Positions 1 through 7,750 of a DNA stretch of 64,000 nt are shown here, piece by piece; positions within the stretch are counted from its first letter, which is position 1; each line of letters begins with the position of its first letter. Where the stretch lies: contig LNFC01000019.1 of assembly GCA_001464545.1 (NCBI GenBank), positions 62,001 through 126,000 of the forward strand. The letters run 5' to 3'. The notes under the pieces were generated by a model. It was given only the letters and a program-made list of their open reading frames with translations, made no database searches and had not been told where the DNA came from. Source of the stretch: Acidobacteria bacterium Ga0077551 (GTDB lineage: Bacteria > Pseudomonadota > Alphaproteobacteria > Caulobacterales > Hyphomonadaceae). The position numbers were made by a program, and so were the translations under genes.

Positions 1-386
1 GCCAGCATCCAGATACCGTCCCGTTCGCCCTCACGCCGCTCCACCAGCAGCCGCGCGACCTGACGGTCGTCCTCGAACACATTCCCGCTCAGCGAATCCA
101 GCAGGGCCTTGGCCAGGTTGTCGAGGTCCATCCACGGCGCCTCGCCGAGATGTTCCATCACGATGTGGACGCTATAGTCGCCGTACCCCGGCCGCAGTCG
201 CGGGAAGTCCTTGCGGAAGAACTCCTTCAGCAGTGTCTTGTAATACTTCGTCTGCGTGGTGAGGCCGGTGCACGCCACTTCCAGAGCGCCACTCTCGGTG
301 ATGCGGGCGCGGACCTTTCCGGCCTGCACCCAGGCCGCCTTCGAGACGAGGCTCTCTGGTTGGTCAGATCTGCCTGGCGAATTCAT
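1..386 (-). CDS. RusA-like Holliday junction resolvase, C-terminus beyond window
   Basis: An open frame of 128 codons starts at 386 and runs off the left edge, so the C-terminus is missing. It contains the stretch MDLDNLAKALLDSLSG followed by FEDDRQV, which matches the conserved acidic core of RusA-type crossover junction endodeoxyribonucleases (D-x-DN-x-x-K, then a DD motif that helps bind Mg2+). RusA enzymes cut four-way junctions symmetrically. The ATG overlaps the TGA of the upstream hydrolase gene (ATGA), so translation is probably coupled. RusA is usually prophage-derived, but no other phage genes are visible here. The family call rests on the motif alone. Confidence 0.72.
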   Translation of the reverse strand, partial: MNSPGRSDQPESLVSKAAWVQAGKVRARITESGALEVACTGLTTQTKYYKTLLKEFFRKDFPRLRPGYGDYSVHIVMEHLGEAPWMDLDNLAKALLDSLSGNVFEDDRQVARLLVERREGERDGIWML

Positions 387-1492
387 GCGGGAGGCAGGGT
401 TGCGTTGAAGTGCCGGATGACCGCCTCGGCGGCCGCGTCGTGCAAGGCGAGGCGATCTACGCCTTTGGCGTCCTTGCATACCGGCACAAAGCGCTGCCCC
501 CGGGAAGTGCACGCATTCAGAAAAACATAATGCGTGGCGTCCGGCAGCACCAATGTCTCGGCGCCTTTTATGTGCTCTGCCAGCGTTCCGGCATTGGTGG
601 CCATCGGCGCCGTTGTATCGTCCCGGGCGCCGATGATGAAGACAGGCAGGCTGATGGCCGACAGGGACTCCGGCGTGAAGGCCTGACCGAGGGCAGGGGC
701 GAGCGCGGCGACGCTCGTGATGCGGGGATCGCCGAACGCGCCGCCCGCCTCGCGGATGGCGGCCTGTACGGCGGGGTCGCTTGCCAGCAGACGTTCAAAC
801 TCGGTATTGGCCTCCGGATACTCAGCCTGCGGATCGCAGGTCGCATCCCGTGACGGGCCCGCGCAGAAGGCTTCGAGCTGCTCAAGGCTGGTCCGCCCGC
901 CTGCCAGCGCGACAACCGTATAGCCGCCAAGCGAAAATCCGGCCGCGCCAACACGGGCCGGATCGATGGCCTCGCCCAGCCGGGGATGCGCCAGCAACTG
1001 GTCCAGCACGGCGCTGAGGTCACGCGCGCGTTCCCAAGGTAAACGGAAACCGCGGGCATCGAAGGCGTCCTCGGCCGCGGTGTTTCCGTGGTGGTCGACC
1101 GCGGCCACGATATAGCCCGCCGCCGCCAGCCGCCGCGCCAGCCACATCACCTGGAGGCCGGACCCTCCGGTGCCGTGCGACAGCAGGATGAGCGGCCGCT
1201 GGCCGCCCGGCTCTAGCGCGGCATTGCGCGCCGCAAACCCGCCGGTGAACACCGGCTTGTCGGCAGGTATCAGGACCTCCGTCATCAGGCTGCCATCTGC
1301 GGCGGGATACCAGACCGTTGTTGCCAGCGGGCGCTGCGCTGTCCCGTCCCAGCTGCGCCGGGCGGGGTCTTCCAGATTGAGACGCTCCATGCCGATCGGG
1401 GGGGCGCCTGCCGGAGGCGATGCGGAAGGCGCCGGGGCCAGATCACAGGCTGCGAGGCAGAGGGCGAGCAAGACGACAGGTAAGCGAACCAT
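383..1492 (-). CDS. Lipoprotein alpha/beta hydrolase, PAF-acetylhydrolase / COG4188 type
   Basis: The protein of about 369 residues starts at 1492, where a GGAG lies seven bases upstream of the ATG; the open frame extends further but without a better ribosome site. The N-terminus MVRLPVVLLALCLAACDLAP is a lipoprotein signal with lipobox LAAC. The body shows an alpha/beta-hydrolase fold: LLSHGTGGSG oxyanion region, VDHHGNT strand, nucleophile elbow GFSLGG, and a late catalytic His in DATHYVF. This resembles platelet-activating-factor acetylhydrolase II and the predicted dienelactone-hydrolase-like family COG4188. It probably hydrolyses an ester or lactone at the membrane; the substrate is unknown. 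It shares an ATGA overlap with the downstream RusA-like gene. Confidence 0.8.
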   Translation of the reverse strand: MVRLPVVLLALCLAACDLAPAPSASPPAGAPPIGMERLNLEDPARRSWDGTAQRPLATTVWYPAADGSLMTEVLIPADKPVFTGGFAARNAALEPGGQRPLILLSHGTGGSGLQVMWLARRLAAAGYIVAAVDHHGNTAAEDAFDARGFRLPWERARDLSAVLDQLLAHPRLGEAIDPARVGAAGFSLGGYTVVALAGGRTSLEQLEAFCAGPSRDATCDPQAEYPEANTEFERLLASDPAVQAAIREAGGAFGDPRITSVAALAPALGQAFTPESLSAISLPVFIIGARDDTTAPMATNAGTLAEHIKGAETLVLPDATHYVFLNACTSRGQRFVPVCKDAKGVDRLALHDAAAEAVIRHFNATLPPA

Positions 1493-1505
1493 GCAAGTCT
1501 CCAGG

Positions 1506-2162
1506 TTAGTCCGTCCAGCCGCGTGACTTGCCGTGGACGCAGGCGCCCGTGCGAGCGTCGAACTTGTATCCATGCCATGGGCAAGTCATCAATCCGCTTT
1601 CATCCGGTTCGCAATTCAGCGGCAGTCCCTGATGCGGGCAGAGAAGGGGAACCTGGACGCGCGCGCCGTCGGCCATCGCCGCTGACCTGCGCGCCTTGCG
1701 GCCGGCAGGGCCCGCCTTGAGGGCGGCGGCGCGGTGGATCATCTTGGGTTCGTCCTCGTCCAGTATCCGGGTGAAAAGGTCGCGGTAGAAGGCGCCTGCA
1801 GCCTCGACCGGAAAGCCGGAGCCTTCGGGAATGAAGAAGCGCAGATTGATGCGGCAGCTTTCGGTGCCCGTTTCCTCGAATCGCACCACAGCCCGGCCGT
1901 TCTCGGCGCCGCCGGCAAAGGTCGCATTGGTGTAACCCCCGCGGTCGGGATCGACTTTTACCTGCATCTGCATCGGGGTGCCGTCGACCAGTTCCACATC
2001 TGCGGCCCACCCGTCGCGATCGGCATGGATCAGGGACGCCGCCCGGAAGGTGGTCCGGTGCACGTGCGGCAGGTGTTCCCAGTCCAGTTCGTCTTCCACC
2101 GCCATCGAAACGCTGGCGGCGAGATCGCGTGTCAGGCTACCCACCTCTATCATTCCCTGCAT
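1506..2162 (-). CDS. SRPBCC-Rieske [2Fe-2S] protein with inverted domain order
   Basis: A 218-residue protein with GGAGG seven bases before the ATG. Residues about 20-140 look like an SRPBCC (Bet v1/oxygenase catalytic-like) domain beginning with DELDWEHLPHVH. Residues 170-210 carry a Rieske centre: C175-P-H177 and C194-P-W-H197, sixteen residues apart, as expected for the two Cys and two His ligands. In ring-hydroxylating oxygenases the Rieske domain comes first, so the order here is inverted. It ends 13 bases before the lipoprotein hydrolase start, so they are probably co-transcribed. Role unknown: an electron-transfer or oxygenase-like function is inferred. Confidence 0.78.
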   Translation of the reverse strand: MQGMIEVGSLTRDLAASVSMAVEDELDWEHLPHVHRTTFRAASLIHADRDGWAADVELVDGTPMQMQVKVDPDRGGYTNATFAGGAENGRAVVRFEETGTESCRINLRFFIPEGSGFPVEAAGAFYRDLFTRILDEDEPKMIHRAAALKAGPAGRKARRSAAMADGARVQVPLLCPHQGLPLNCEPDESGLMTCPWHGYKFDARTGACVHGKSRGWTD

Positions 2163-2298
2163 CTTCAGCCTCCCTGCTGGTGTCTCAGGTCAGATTGCGC
2201 GGAGACCGTCCGTCCTGTCGAGCCCCTCCGCCCTTGAAGCGCCGGGCCCGCCTCGCTAGACCGCGCGGGCAGATAGACCCCAGCCTCAGGAGCCCTCC

Positions 2299-3702
2299 AT
2301 GGCCGCCAAGACCCCCACCCGCACCGAAACCGATACGTTCGGCCCCATCGAGGTCGAAGCGGACAAGTACTGGGGCGCGCAGGCGCAGCGCTCGCTGGGC
2401 AATTTCAAGATCGGCTGGGAGCGCCAGCCGGCCCCGGTCGTGCGCGCGCTCGGCATCGTCAAGAAGGCGGCGGCCGAGACGAACATGGCGCTCGGCAAGC
2501 TCGATCCGGCGCTGGGGAAGGTGATCATCCAGGCCTCCGACGAAGTGATCGAAGGTAAGCTGAATGCGCATTTCCCGCTGGTGGTCTGGCAGACGGGCTC
2601 GGGCACCCAGTCGAACATGAATGCCAACGAGGTGATCTCCAACCGCGCAATCGAGATGCTCGGCGGCGAGATGGGCTCGAAGAAGCCGGTCCACCCGAAC
2701 GACCATGTCAACATGAGCCAGTCGTCGAACGACACGTTCCCCACCGCGATGCACATCGCCTGCGCCGAAGAGGTCGTGCACAAGCTGCTGCCGGCGCTGC
2801 AGACGCTGCACAATGCGCTGAACGACAAGGCGCAGGCGTGGAAATCGATCATCAAGATCGGCCGCACGCATACGCAGGACGCAACCCCGGTCACGCTGGG
2901 CCAGGAATTCTCCGGCTACGCAAAGCAGATCGAGAACGGCATCAAGCGCATCGAGCTGACGCTGCCGGCGCTGATGGAACTGGCGCAGGGCGGCACGGCG
3001 GTCGGCACCGGCCTTGCCTCGCCGGCGGGCTTTGCGGAACTGGTGGCGGACAAGATCGCGCAGATCACGGGACTCAAGTTCACCTCCGCGCCGAACAAGT
3101 TCGAGGCGCTCGCGGCGCATGACGCGATGGTGTTCACGCACGGCGCGATCACGACGGTGGCGATGAGCTGTTTCAAGATCGCCAACGACATCCGCTTCCT
3201 TGGCTCGGGTCCACGTTCCGGACTTGGCGAGCTGGCGCTGCCGGAAAACGAGCCCGGCTCATCGATCATGCCGGGCAAGGTGAACCCCACTCAGTGCGAA
3301 GCGATGACCCAGGTCTGCGCGCATATCCTCGGCAACAATGCGGCGGTCGCGTTTGCCGGCTCGCAGGGACATTTCGAACTCAACGTGTTCAATCCGATGA
3401 TGGCGTACAATTTCCTGCAATCGGTGCAGCTGCTGGCCGATGCCTCGGTGTCGTTCACGGACAATTGCGTGGTGGGCATCGAGCCACGCCTCGACAATAT
3501 CCAGCGCGCGCTCGAGAACTCGTTGATGCTGGTGACGCCGCTGAAGGAAAAATACGGCTATGACCTCGCGGCCAAGGTGGCGAAGAATGCGCACAAGAAC
3601 GGCACGACGCTGAAAGTCGAAGCCCTCGCGCTCGGCATCTCCGAAGCCGACTTCGACGCCATCGTGCGGCCGGAGAAAATGATCGGGCCGGACCCGGCCT
3701 GA
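2299..3702 (+). CDS. fumC: Class II fumarate hydratase
   Basis: A 467-residue protein, the usual length for class II fumarase, which interconverts fumarate and malate in the citric acid cycle without an iron-sulfur cluster. The family signature [16 protein letters not shown] is present near residue 320, the substrate-binding [13 protein letters not shown] near residue 140, and the [10 protein letters not shown] motif near residue 190. CAGGAG lies six bases before the ATG. It stands alone on the plus strand, divergent from the Rieske gene. Confidence 0.97.
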   Translation: MAAKTPTRTETDTFGPIEVEADKYWGAQAQRSLGNFKIGWERQPAPVVRALGIVKKAAAETNMALGKLDPALGKVIIQASDEVIEGKLNAHFPLVVWQTGSGTQSNMNANEVISNRAIEMLGGEMGSKKPVHPNDHVNMSQSSNDTFPTAMHIACAEEVVHKLLPALQTLHNALNDKAQAWKSIIKIGRTHTQDATPVTLGQEFSGYAKQIENGIKRIELTLPALMELAQGGTAVGTGLASPAGFAELVADKIAQITGLKFTSAPNKFEALAAHDAMVFTHGAITTVAMSCFKIANDIRFLGSGPRSGLGELALPENEPGSSIMPGKVNPTQCEAMTQVCAHILGNNAAVAFAGSQGHFELNVFNPMMAYNFLQSVQLLADASVSFTDNCVVGIEPRLDNIQRALENSLMLVTPLKEKYGYDLAAKVAKNAHKNGTTLKVEALALGISEADFDAIVRPEKMIGPDPA

Positions 3703-3776
3703 GTTTCGCCCAGCTGATCCAGCCTTGCGGACTGGCCTGAGGCTTGCAACCTTGGGCCGGAGCGGAGGCAACCTGG

Positions 3777-4532
3777 ATGGCTGAACGGCGCGCGATCGAT
3801 TTTGAAGGCTTCGTGATGGACGTTGTCCAGGTGCGAGGCGATGCATGGGACGCGGAAGAGTACCCGTTCTCGCTGCCTGCGGTGCGCAGTTGGGACACGT
3901 TGCACCTACATCCGAAAGTGACTTTCCTTGTCGGTGAAAACGGATCAGGCAAATCAACGCTTATAGAGGCCATCGCAATTGCAGCCGGGTTCAATCCTGA
4001 AGGCGGAAGCAAAGATCACGGCTTTGCGACGCGCAACACGCACTCGGAGCTTCACAAATTTCTGCGGCTCGCGAAATCCACCCGGCGTCCGGCCGATAGT
4101 TACTTCCTTCGTGCTGAAAGCTTCTATGCGCAGGCCTCGTATCTGGATGACGTCGCCAATCCGGACCGGTACGGCGGTCGCGCATTGCACACGCAGTCCC
4201 ACGGCGAGGGCATGATGGCTCTTTTCCAGAACCGCTTCGGCGAACGAGGCTTCTTTATCCTGGACGAGCCCGAAGCGGCGCTGTCCCCGAAACGGCAGGT
4301 CAAGTTCCTCCGGCGCCTGCACGAACTGGTGAAGTCGGGCAGTCAGTTCGTGATCGCGACCCACTCGCCGATGCTGCTCGCCTATCCCGATGCGTGGATC
4401 TACGAGATGACGGGCGAGGGGCCCATGCGCCGGGAGTGGGACTCGCTGGAGCATGTGAAACTGACGCGCGATTTCCTGATGTTTCCGGAGAAGTATCTCT
4501 GGGACATCATGGAAGAAGATGACGGGCTGTAG
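3777..4532 (+). CDS. AAA/ABC-type ATPase, COG3910-like
   Basis: The start at 3777 is chosen because GGAGG sits seven bases upstream; a TTG 33 bases earlier has no such site. The 251-residue product has Walker A GENGSGKS near residue 54, a Walker B ending FFILDEPEAAL near 160, and an H-loop ATHSPML near 190. There are no membrane segments, and no long coiled coil as in SMC proteins. This matches single-domain predicted ATPases of the COG3910/AAA_21 type, often found alone or with toxin or defence genes, whose substrate is unknown. It precedes the orphan TraG-like gene but is separated from it by 358 bases. Confidence 0.82.
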   Translation: MAERRAIDFEGFVMDVVQVRGDAWDAEEYPFSLPAVRSWDTLHLHPKVTFLVGENGSGKSTLIEAIAIAAGFNPEGGSKDHGFATRNTHSELHKFLRLAKSTRRPADSYFLRAESFYAQASYLDDVANPDRYGGRALHTQSHGEGMMALFQNRFGERGFFILDEPEAALSPKRQVKFLRRLHELVKSGSQFVIATHSPMLLAYPDAWIYEMTGEGPMRREWDSLEHVKLTRDFLMFPEKYLWDIMEEDDGL

Positions 4533-4779
4533 TCTTTGTGCGGACCTGTGCTCTGGTGCCCGAGGTTCGTTGTGCAGACTTTGGACTTTGCTGGATGCGG
4601 AATTGTTCGACGTGGGTTTTGCATTGCGCGCAGGAGAAATCCATGCGCGCCTGCATGCCTTAATTCCAACGCAGAAATCGCTAAAAAGTTTTGTGCAGCC
4701 GTTCAGCTTGCCCACCGGAATTGATCCTGCAGCGAATGCCGGGTAAATAGAGATACTCCGTGTAGGGACTAAAAGACTT

Positions 4780-4794
4780 GCAGAGCTGCTCTGC
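4780..4794. promoter_or_regulatory. 15-bp perfect inverted repeat
   Basis: GCAGAGC-T-GCTCTGC, seven-base arms around one base, 97 bases before the TraG-like coding start. It may be an operator or a small hairpin. Confidence 0.5.
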
Positions 4795-4821
4795 GCGATT
4801 TCCCATAAAAATCATTATTGA

Positions 4822-4841
4822 CTTTCAACGCCTGTTGAAAG
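4822..4841. promoter_or_regulatory. 20-bp palindrome, TTCAACRCCTGTTGAA class, copy 1
   Basis: CTTTCAAC-GCCT-GTTGAAAG, with perfect eight-base arms and a four-base centre. Its 16-base core recurs with one base changed at 59010-59025, before the scoA/scoB genes. The repetition suggests a shared regulator operator rather than a chance hairpin. Confidence 0.6.
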
Positions 4842-4843
4842 AG

Positions 4844-4860
4844 CCTCCTGGTCAAGGAGG
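4844..4860 (+). promoter_or_regulatory. Hairpin CCTCCT-GGTCA-AGGAGG
   Basis: Six-base arms and a five-base loop. The right arm is a perfect Shine-Dalgarno sequence but lies 30 bases from the chosen start, so it may sequester a ribosome site for an upstream or alternative start, or act as a leader structure. Confidence 0.4.
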
Positions 4861-4890
4861 GCGGTTGTCGTCCTCCGTGAGGGAATGAAA

Positions 4891-6399
4891 ATGTCCGGGT
4901 CATCTGAAACTCCGCGGGGCTGGGAAGCCGAGGGGGCAGGGGCCAACACACCGAACCAAACTGTGCCGGCGAAGACCGATACCAAACCAGACGCCAAGGC
5001 GGCCCCGCGCACAAAGAGGCGCAGGGCAAAAAAGCGGCTGCCCAACAAGCCGCCGATCCTTCCGCCTGCGGATAATCCCGCGCTCGGCGCGGGTGACCGG
5101 TTGCTGCTCGGCTGGCAGATTGACGAGGCGCGCCAGCAGGTCGGCTTTCGCGAGGGGCCGGCGGCTGCGGTGCAGTCGGGAAGTCCGCTCTGGCTGGAAG
5201 GCGAGGGCCACATGATCACCATCGCGCCCACCGGCGCCGGCAAGGGCCGGGGCGCGCTGATCCCGAACCTGCTCACCTATGAAGGCCCGGTCATCGTGAT
5301 CGACCCGAAGGGTGAGGCCTGCCAGATCACGGCGCGGCGCCGCCGGGAAATGGGCCAGACGGTGCATGTCATCGATCCGTTCGGGGTGATCTCGCCGGAA
5401 ACCGACAGCCTCAACCCGATGGATGCGTTCGCCATCCCGGGCGTCGAGTTCTCGGCCCTATCGATGGACATCGCCAAGCAGCTGTCTGGCGGCGGCAAGA
5501 TCTCCAAGGATCCGTTCTGGGATATCCGCGGGCACGACCTGTCGGCCGGCGTGATCGCGGCGATTGCCGCTACGCGCGAGCCGCAGGACCGCAACCTGAT
5601 CGAAGTGCGCCGGATGCTGAAGCGCGATGACAGCACGTACAACCTGGCCGTGCTGCTGGATACGTGCGGCAAGAAACTGCCATCTTTCGCCTATGAGGAA
5701 ATCTCGAACTATCTTCAGACCACGGACGTCACCCGTTCCGGCATCCATGCCACGGCCTGCAGCTATTTCTCGGTGATCGCCTCGGAAGCGGCGCAGCGCA
5801 CGGTGAAGACCTCGACCATCGATCTCGCGGCCGTCCGCCGGGGCGATCCGATGACGATCTACCTGGTCGTGCCGCCCACCAAGCTTGCCAGCCACGCGCC
5901 GCTGTTCCGGCTGTGGACGGCGGCGCTGATGTCAGCGGTGCTGTCGCGGGAAGGCAACCTGCCGAAACACCGCACACTGTTCGCCATCGACGAATGCGCG
6001 CAGCTGGGAGACTTCGGCCTGCTGCCGATGGTCTATACGCTGGCACGCTCCTACGGGATGCGCGTCTGGGCCTTCTTCCAGGACCTCGCGCAGATCGAGC
6101 GGATGCTGCCGGGCGAATGGTCGACGGTGCTCAACAACACCGCCGCGATCCAGGCGTTCGGCGTGCCGAACCTGTTGTCGGCGTCGGAGCTGTCCCGCGT
6201 GCTCGGGGATTTCTCCGAGGAGGGCCTGCGGCAGATGGATCGCTCCAGCCTTGCGCTGCAGGTGTCCGGACGGCGGGGCATCACGGCGCGGCGGCTCGAC
6301 TACCTCTTCGATCCTGCCTTCCAGGGCCTCTATGACCCGCATCCCCTGCTGGGCAGCAAACCGTCCGGCGGGGGCGGCGGACCGGCGCCTTCGCGGTGA
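4891..6399 (+). CDS. Orphan VirD4/TraG-type coupling-protein ATPase, lacking membrane anchor
   Basis: The start at 4891 has GAGGG seven bases upstream; an ATG six bases earlier is too close to it. The 502-residue protein has a basic, disordered N-terminus (residues 1-60, with KRRRAKKR), Walker A APTGAGKG near 113, the IDPKGE motif, and a Walker B ending LFAIDECAQLG near 360. These are hallmarks of type IV coupling proteins, which bring DNA or effectors to a type IV secretion channel. The usual N-terminal transmembrane anchor is absent, and no relaxase or secretion genes are nearby. It may be a remnant of a mobile element or a soluble orphan with its own role. Confidence 0.85.
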   Translation: MSGSSETPRGWEAEGAGANTPNQTVPAKTDTKPDAKAAPRTKRRRAKKRLPNKPPILPPADNPALGAGDRLLLGWQIDEARQQVGFREGPAAAVQSGSPLWLEGEGHMITIAPTGAGKGRGALIPNLLTYEGPVIVIDPKGEACQITARRRREMGQTVHVIDPFGVISPETDSLNPMDAFAIPGVEFSALSMDIAKQLSGGGKISKDPFWDIRGHDLSAGVIAAIAATREPQDRNLIEVRRMLKRDDSTYNLAVLLDTCGKKLPSFAYEEISNYLQTTDVTRSGIHATACSYFSVIASEAAQRTVKTSTIDLAAVRRGDPMTIYLVVPPTKLASHAPLFRLWTAALMSAVLSREGNLPKHRTLFAIDECAQLGDFGLLPMVYTLARSYGMRVWAFFQDLAQIERMLPGEWSTVLNNTAAIQAFGVPNLLSASELSRVLGDFSEEGLRQMDRSSLALQVSGRRGITARRLDYLFDPAFQGLYDPHPLLGSKPSGGGGGPAPSR

Positions 6400-6420
6400 G
6401 CCGGGGCGCCCCTAAAAACC

Positions 6421-6452
6421 GTGGCCGGGCGACCTTATGTCTGCCCGGCCAC
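6421..6452. terminator. Strong hairpin between TraG-like and PepSY genes
   Basis: GTGGCCGGGC and GCCCGGCCAC form a perfect ten-base stem around 12 bases, 22 bases after the TraG-like stop. No T-run follows, so it is a possible terminator or mRNA-stabilising hairpin. Confidence 0.55.
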
Positions 6453-6470
6453 ATCATTTGAGGACACGCC

Positions 6471-6776
6471 ATGAACGAACTGCTCAGAAGCACGCTGCTC
6501 GCCGCCCTGCTGATGCTCGCGGGCACCGGTCCCGCCCTCGCCGGCAAGGGCGATGACGAGCGCGCAGTCGCTGAATTTGAAGTGACCGAGACGCAGGCGC
6601 TGGAAATCGCCAAGGCGCAGGGCCTTGCCAAGGTGCGCGAAGTGAAGGCCCGCCGGGGCGTGTGGAAGTTCGAAGGCGCCGATGCCGACGGGGTGGTGAT
6701 CGAGATCGAGATCAACGGCGTCACGGGCGAGGTCGTCAAGGTCGAGCGCTACGGGATGCCGGCGCAGGGCAACTAG
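6471..6776 (+). CDS. PepSY-domain periplasmic protein
   Basis: A 101-residue protein with a cleavable signal peptide (MNELLRSTLLAALLMLAG, cleavage after PALA). The mature part runs ETQALEIAKAQG, then VWKFEGADADG, then EIEINGVTGEVVKVE, the alternating pattern of a PepSY domain. Such domains are found in small periplasmic proteins thought to bind metal or inhibit peptidases. No partner gene is adjacent. The exact role cannot be read from sequence. Confidence 0.75.
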   Translation: MNELLRSTLLAALLMLAGTGPALAGKGDDERAVAEFEVTETQALEIAKAQGLAKVREVKARRGVWKFEGADADGVVIEIEINGVTGEVVKVERYGMPAQGN

Positions 6777-6797
6777 CCGGCGTTGTGCGCAGCGATG

Positions 6798-6818
6798 ATG
6801 CGTATTATATATGCGCAT
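6798..6818. promoter_or_regulatory. AT-rich imperfect palindrome before ccdAB-like pair
   Basis: ATGCGnAT arms flank an AT-rich centre (ATGCGTATTATATATGCGCAT), 24 bases before the antitoxin start. It overlaps a likely -10 region, as expected for an autoregulatory operator bound by the ribbon-helix-helix antitoxin and its complex with the toxin. Assignment is by position and symmetry only. Confidence 0.5.
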
Positions 6819-6841
6819 AACTTCGCCCACAGGATCCGCCC

Positions 6842-7066
6842 ATGGCCTCGAAAGTTCGTGTCAACCTGACCCTAGATGAAACTTTGGTGGCGCAGGCCAA
6901 GGCGGTCGGCGTGAACTTGTCGGCGGTGGCGGAAGAAGCGATTCGCCTCCAGACACGGGCGGAAGAATCGCGCCGTTGGATCGAGCAGAACCGCAGTGCA
7001 CTCGAAGCCAAGGCAAAGCTGGTGGAAGAGCAGGGCCTTTGGTCCGATGGTCTGCGACTCTTCTGA
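6842..7066 (+). CDS. ccdA: CcdA-like type II antitoxin
   Basis: A 74-residue protein. The N-terminus KVRVNLTLDETLVAQAKAVG is a ribbon-helix-helix DNA-binding segment, followed by the CcdA-typical AVAEEAIR helix. The C-terminal half has RRWIEQNRSALEA and ends in GLWSDGLRLF, like the CcdA tail (NG-x-F-x-DE-x-R-x-F) that wraps the toxin. CcdA neutralises CcdB and represses its own operon. The toxin follows three bases later in the same reading frame. Confidence 0.88.
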   Translation: MASKVRVNLTLDETLVAQAKAVGVNLSAVAEEAIRLQTRAEESRRWIEQNRSALEAKAKLVEEQGLWSDGLRLF

Positions 7067-7069
7067 CGC

Positions 7070-7369
7070 TTGGACCGGCTTGCTGTCTTCAGCCTCAAGA
7101 ATGCGCCTGACCAGCTGGTGCTGGTGCTGAGCTATCCAGGGATGGATCTGGCTGGCACGGTAGTCGCTGCGCCGCTCAAGGACGCCGCGACGTTTCCGGT
7201 TGCAGCCGGCCTAAATCCTCCAATCGGTATCGGCGAGGCAGAGCTTGTGCTCGCGACCGAGCAGATGGCGGCCATCGCGCTTGGGCAGCTGGGTCCGCAA
7301 GTCGCGATCTGTATCGAACACGAATCCGCCATCGCCAACGCCATCAACCGGCTTTTCTTCGGTATCTGA
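7070..7369 (+). CDS. ccdB: CcdB-like gyrase-poisoning toxin
   Basis: A 99-residue product ending NAINRLFFGI, almost the C-terminal NAIN-x-x-FWGI of F-plasmid CcdB, whose last residues contact gyrase GyrA. The VVAAPL strand and the preceding acidic loop also fit. F-plasmid CcdB has Trp at the third-last position (W99) and this protein has Phe, so potency could be altered. The only possible start is TTG at 7070, because the antitoxin stop (7064-7066) is in frame just upstream; translation is probably coupled to ccdA. It appears intact. Confidence 0.87.
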   Translation: MDRLAVFSLKNAPDQLVLVLSYPGMDLAGTVVAAPLKDAATFPVAAGLNPPIGIGEAELVLATEQMAAIALGQLGPQVAICIEHESAIANAINRLFFGI

Positions 7370-7447
7370 CAGTCTTGCTGACGCTGGCCCGGCGGGCGGA
7401 TAGAGTGGCGCTAGAGAATCACCTCCCGTCCAGAAAGACCCAAGACC

Positions 7448-7744
7448 ATGTCCAAGCCCCCCGTTGGTTCGAAAGCCAATCCGTCCCAGTTCGATGTGCT
7501 GCCCAAACTCGCCGAGGACGAGCCCTATTTCGTCATCCGCGCGCATGACCCGATGTCCTCGGCGCTGGTCGAGCTGCACGCCTATATCGGCGCGGGGCAG
7601 GCGGGCGCGGCGCACAACAAGCTGGCCGAGATCATGGCGCTGACCTCGCAGAAGCCGCCGCGTCCGGCCTCCAGCCCCAAATACCGGGAGACCTTCGCCA
7701 TCTCGCTGGCGATGGAGCAATGGCGCGACGCCAACAAGGACTGA
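7448..7744 (+). CDS. Hypothetical protein, 98 aa
   Basis: I do not recognise this protein. It is soluble with no signal peptide; residues 30-70 (IRAHDPMSSALVELHAYIGAG and QAGAAHNKLAEIMA) look helical and the tail AISLAMEQWRDANKD is amphipathic. A start at ATG 7448 is supported by good coding character and by its position six bases before a GNAT gene, suggesting an operon with the acetyltransferase and the DUF4169 protein. Confidence 0.7.
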   Translation: MSKPPVGSKANPSQFDVLPKLAEDEPYFVIRAHDPMSSALVELHAYIGAGQAGAAHNKLAEIMALTSQKPPRPASSPKYRETFAISLAMEQWRDANKD

Positions 7745-7750
7745 GCCGGC

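Larger units (their letters stand above)
4533..4890. other. 358-bp non-coding leader upstream of the TraG-like gene
   Basis: No convincing gene is present; short frames here lack ribosome sites and family resemblance. The right half, from about 4680, is AT-richer than the surroundings and carries three consecutive inverted repeats (listed separately) before the coding start at 4891. A TTGACT at 4818-4823 could be a -35 element overlapping the central repeat, but I see no good -10. Confidence 0.5.
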
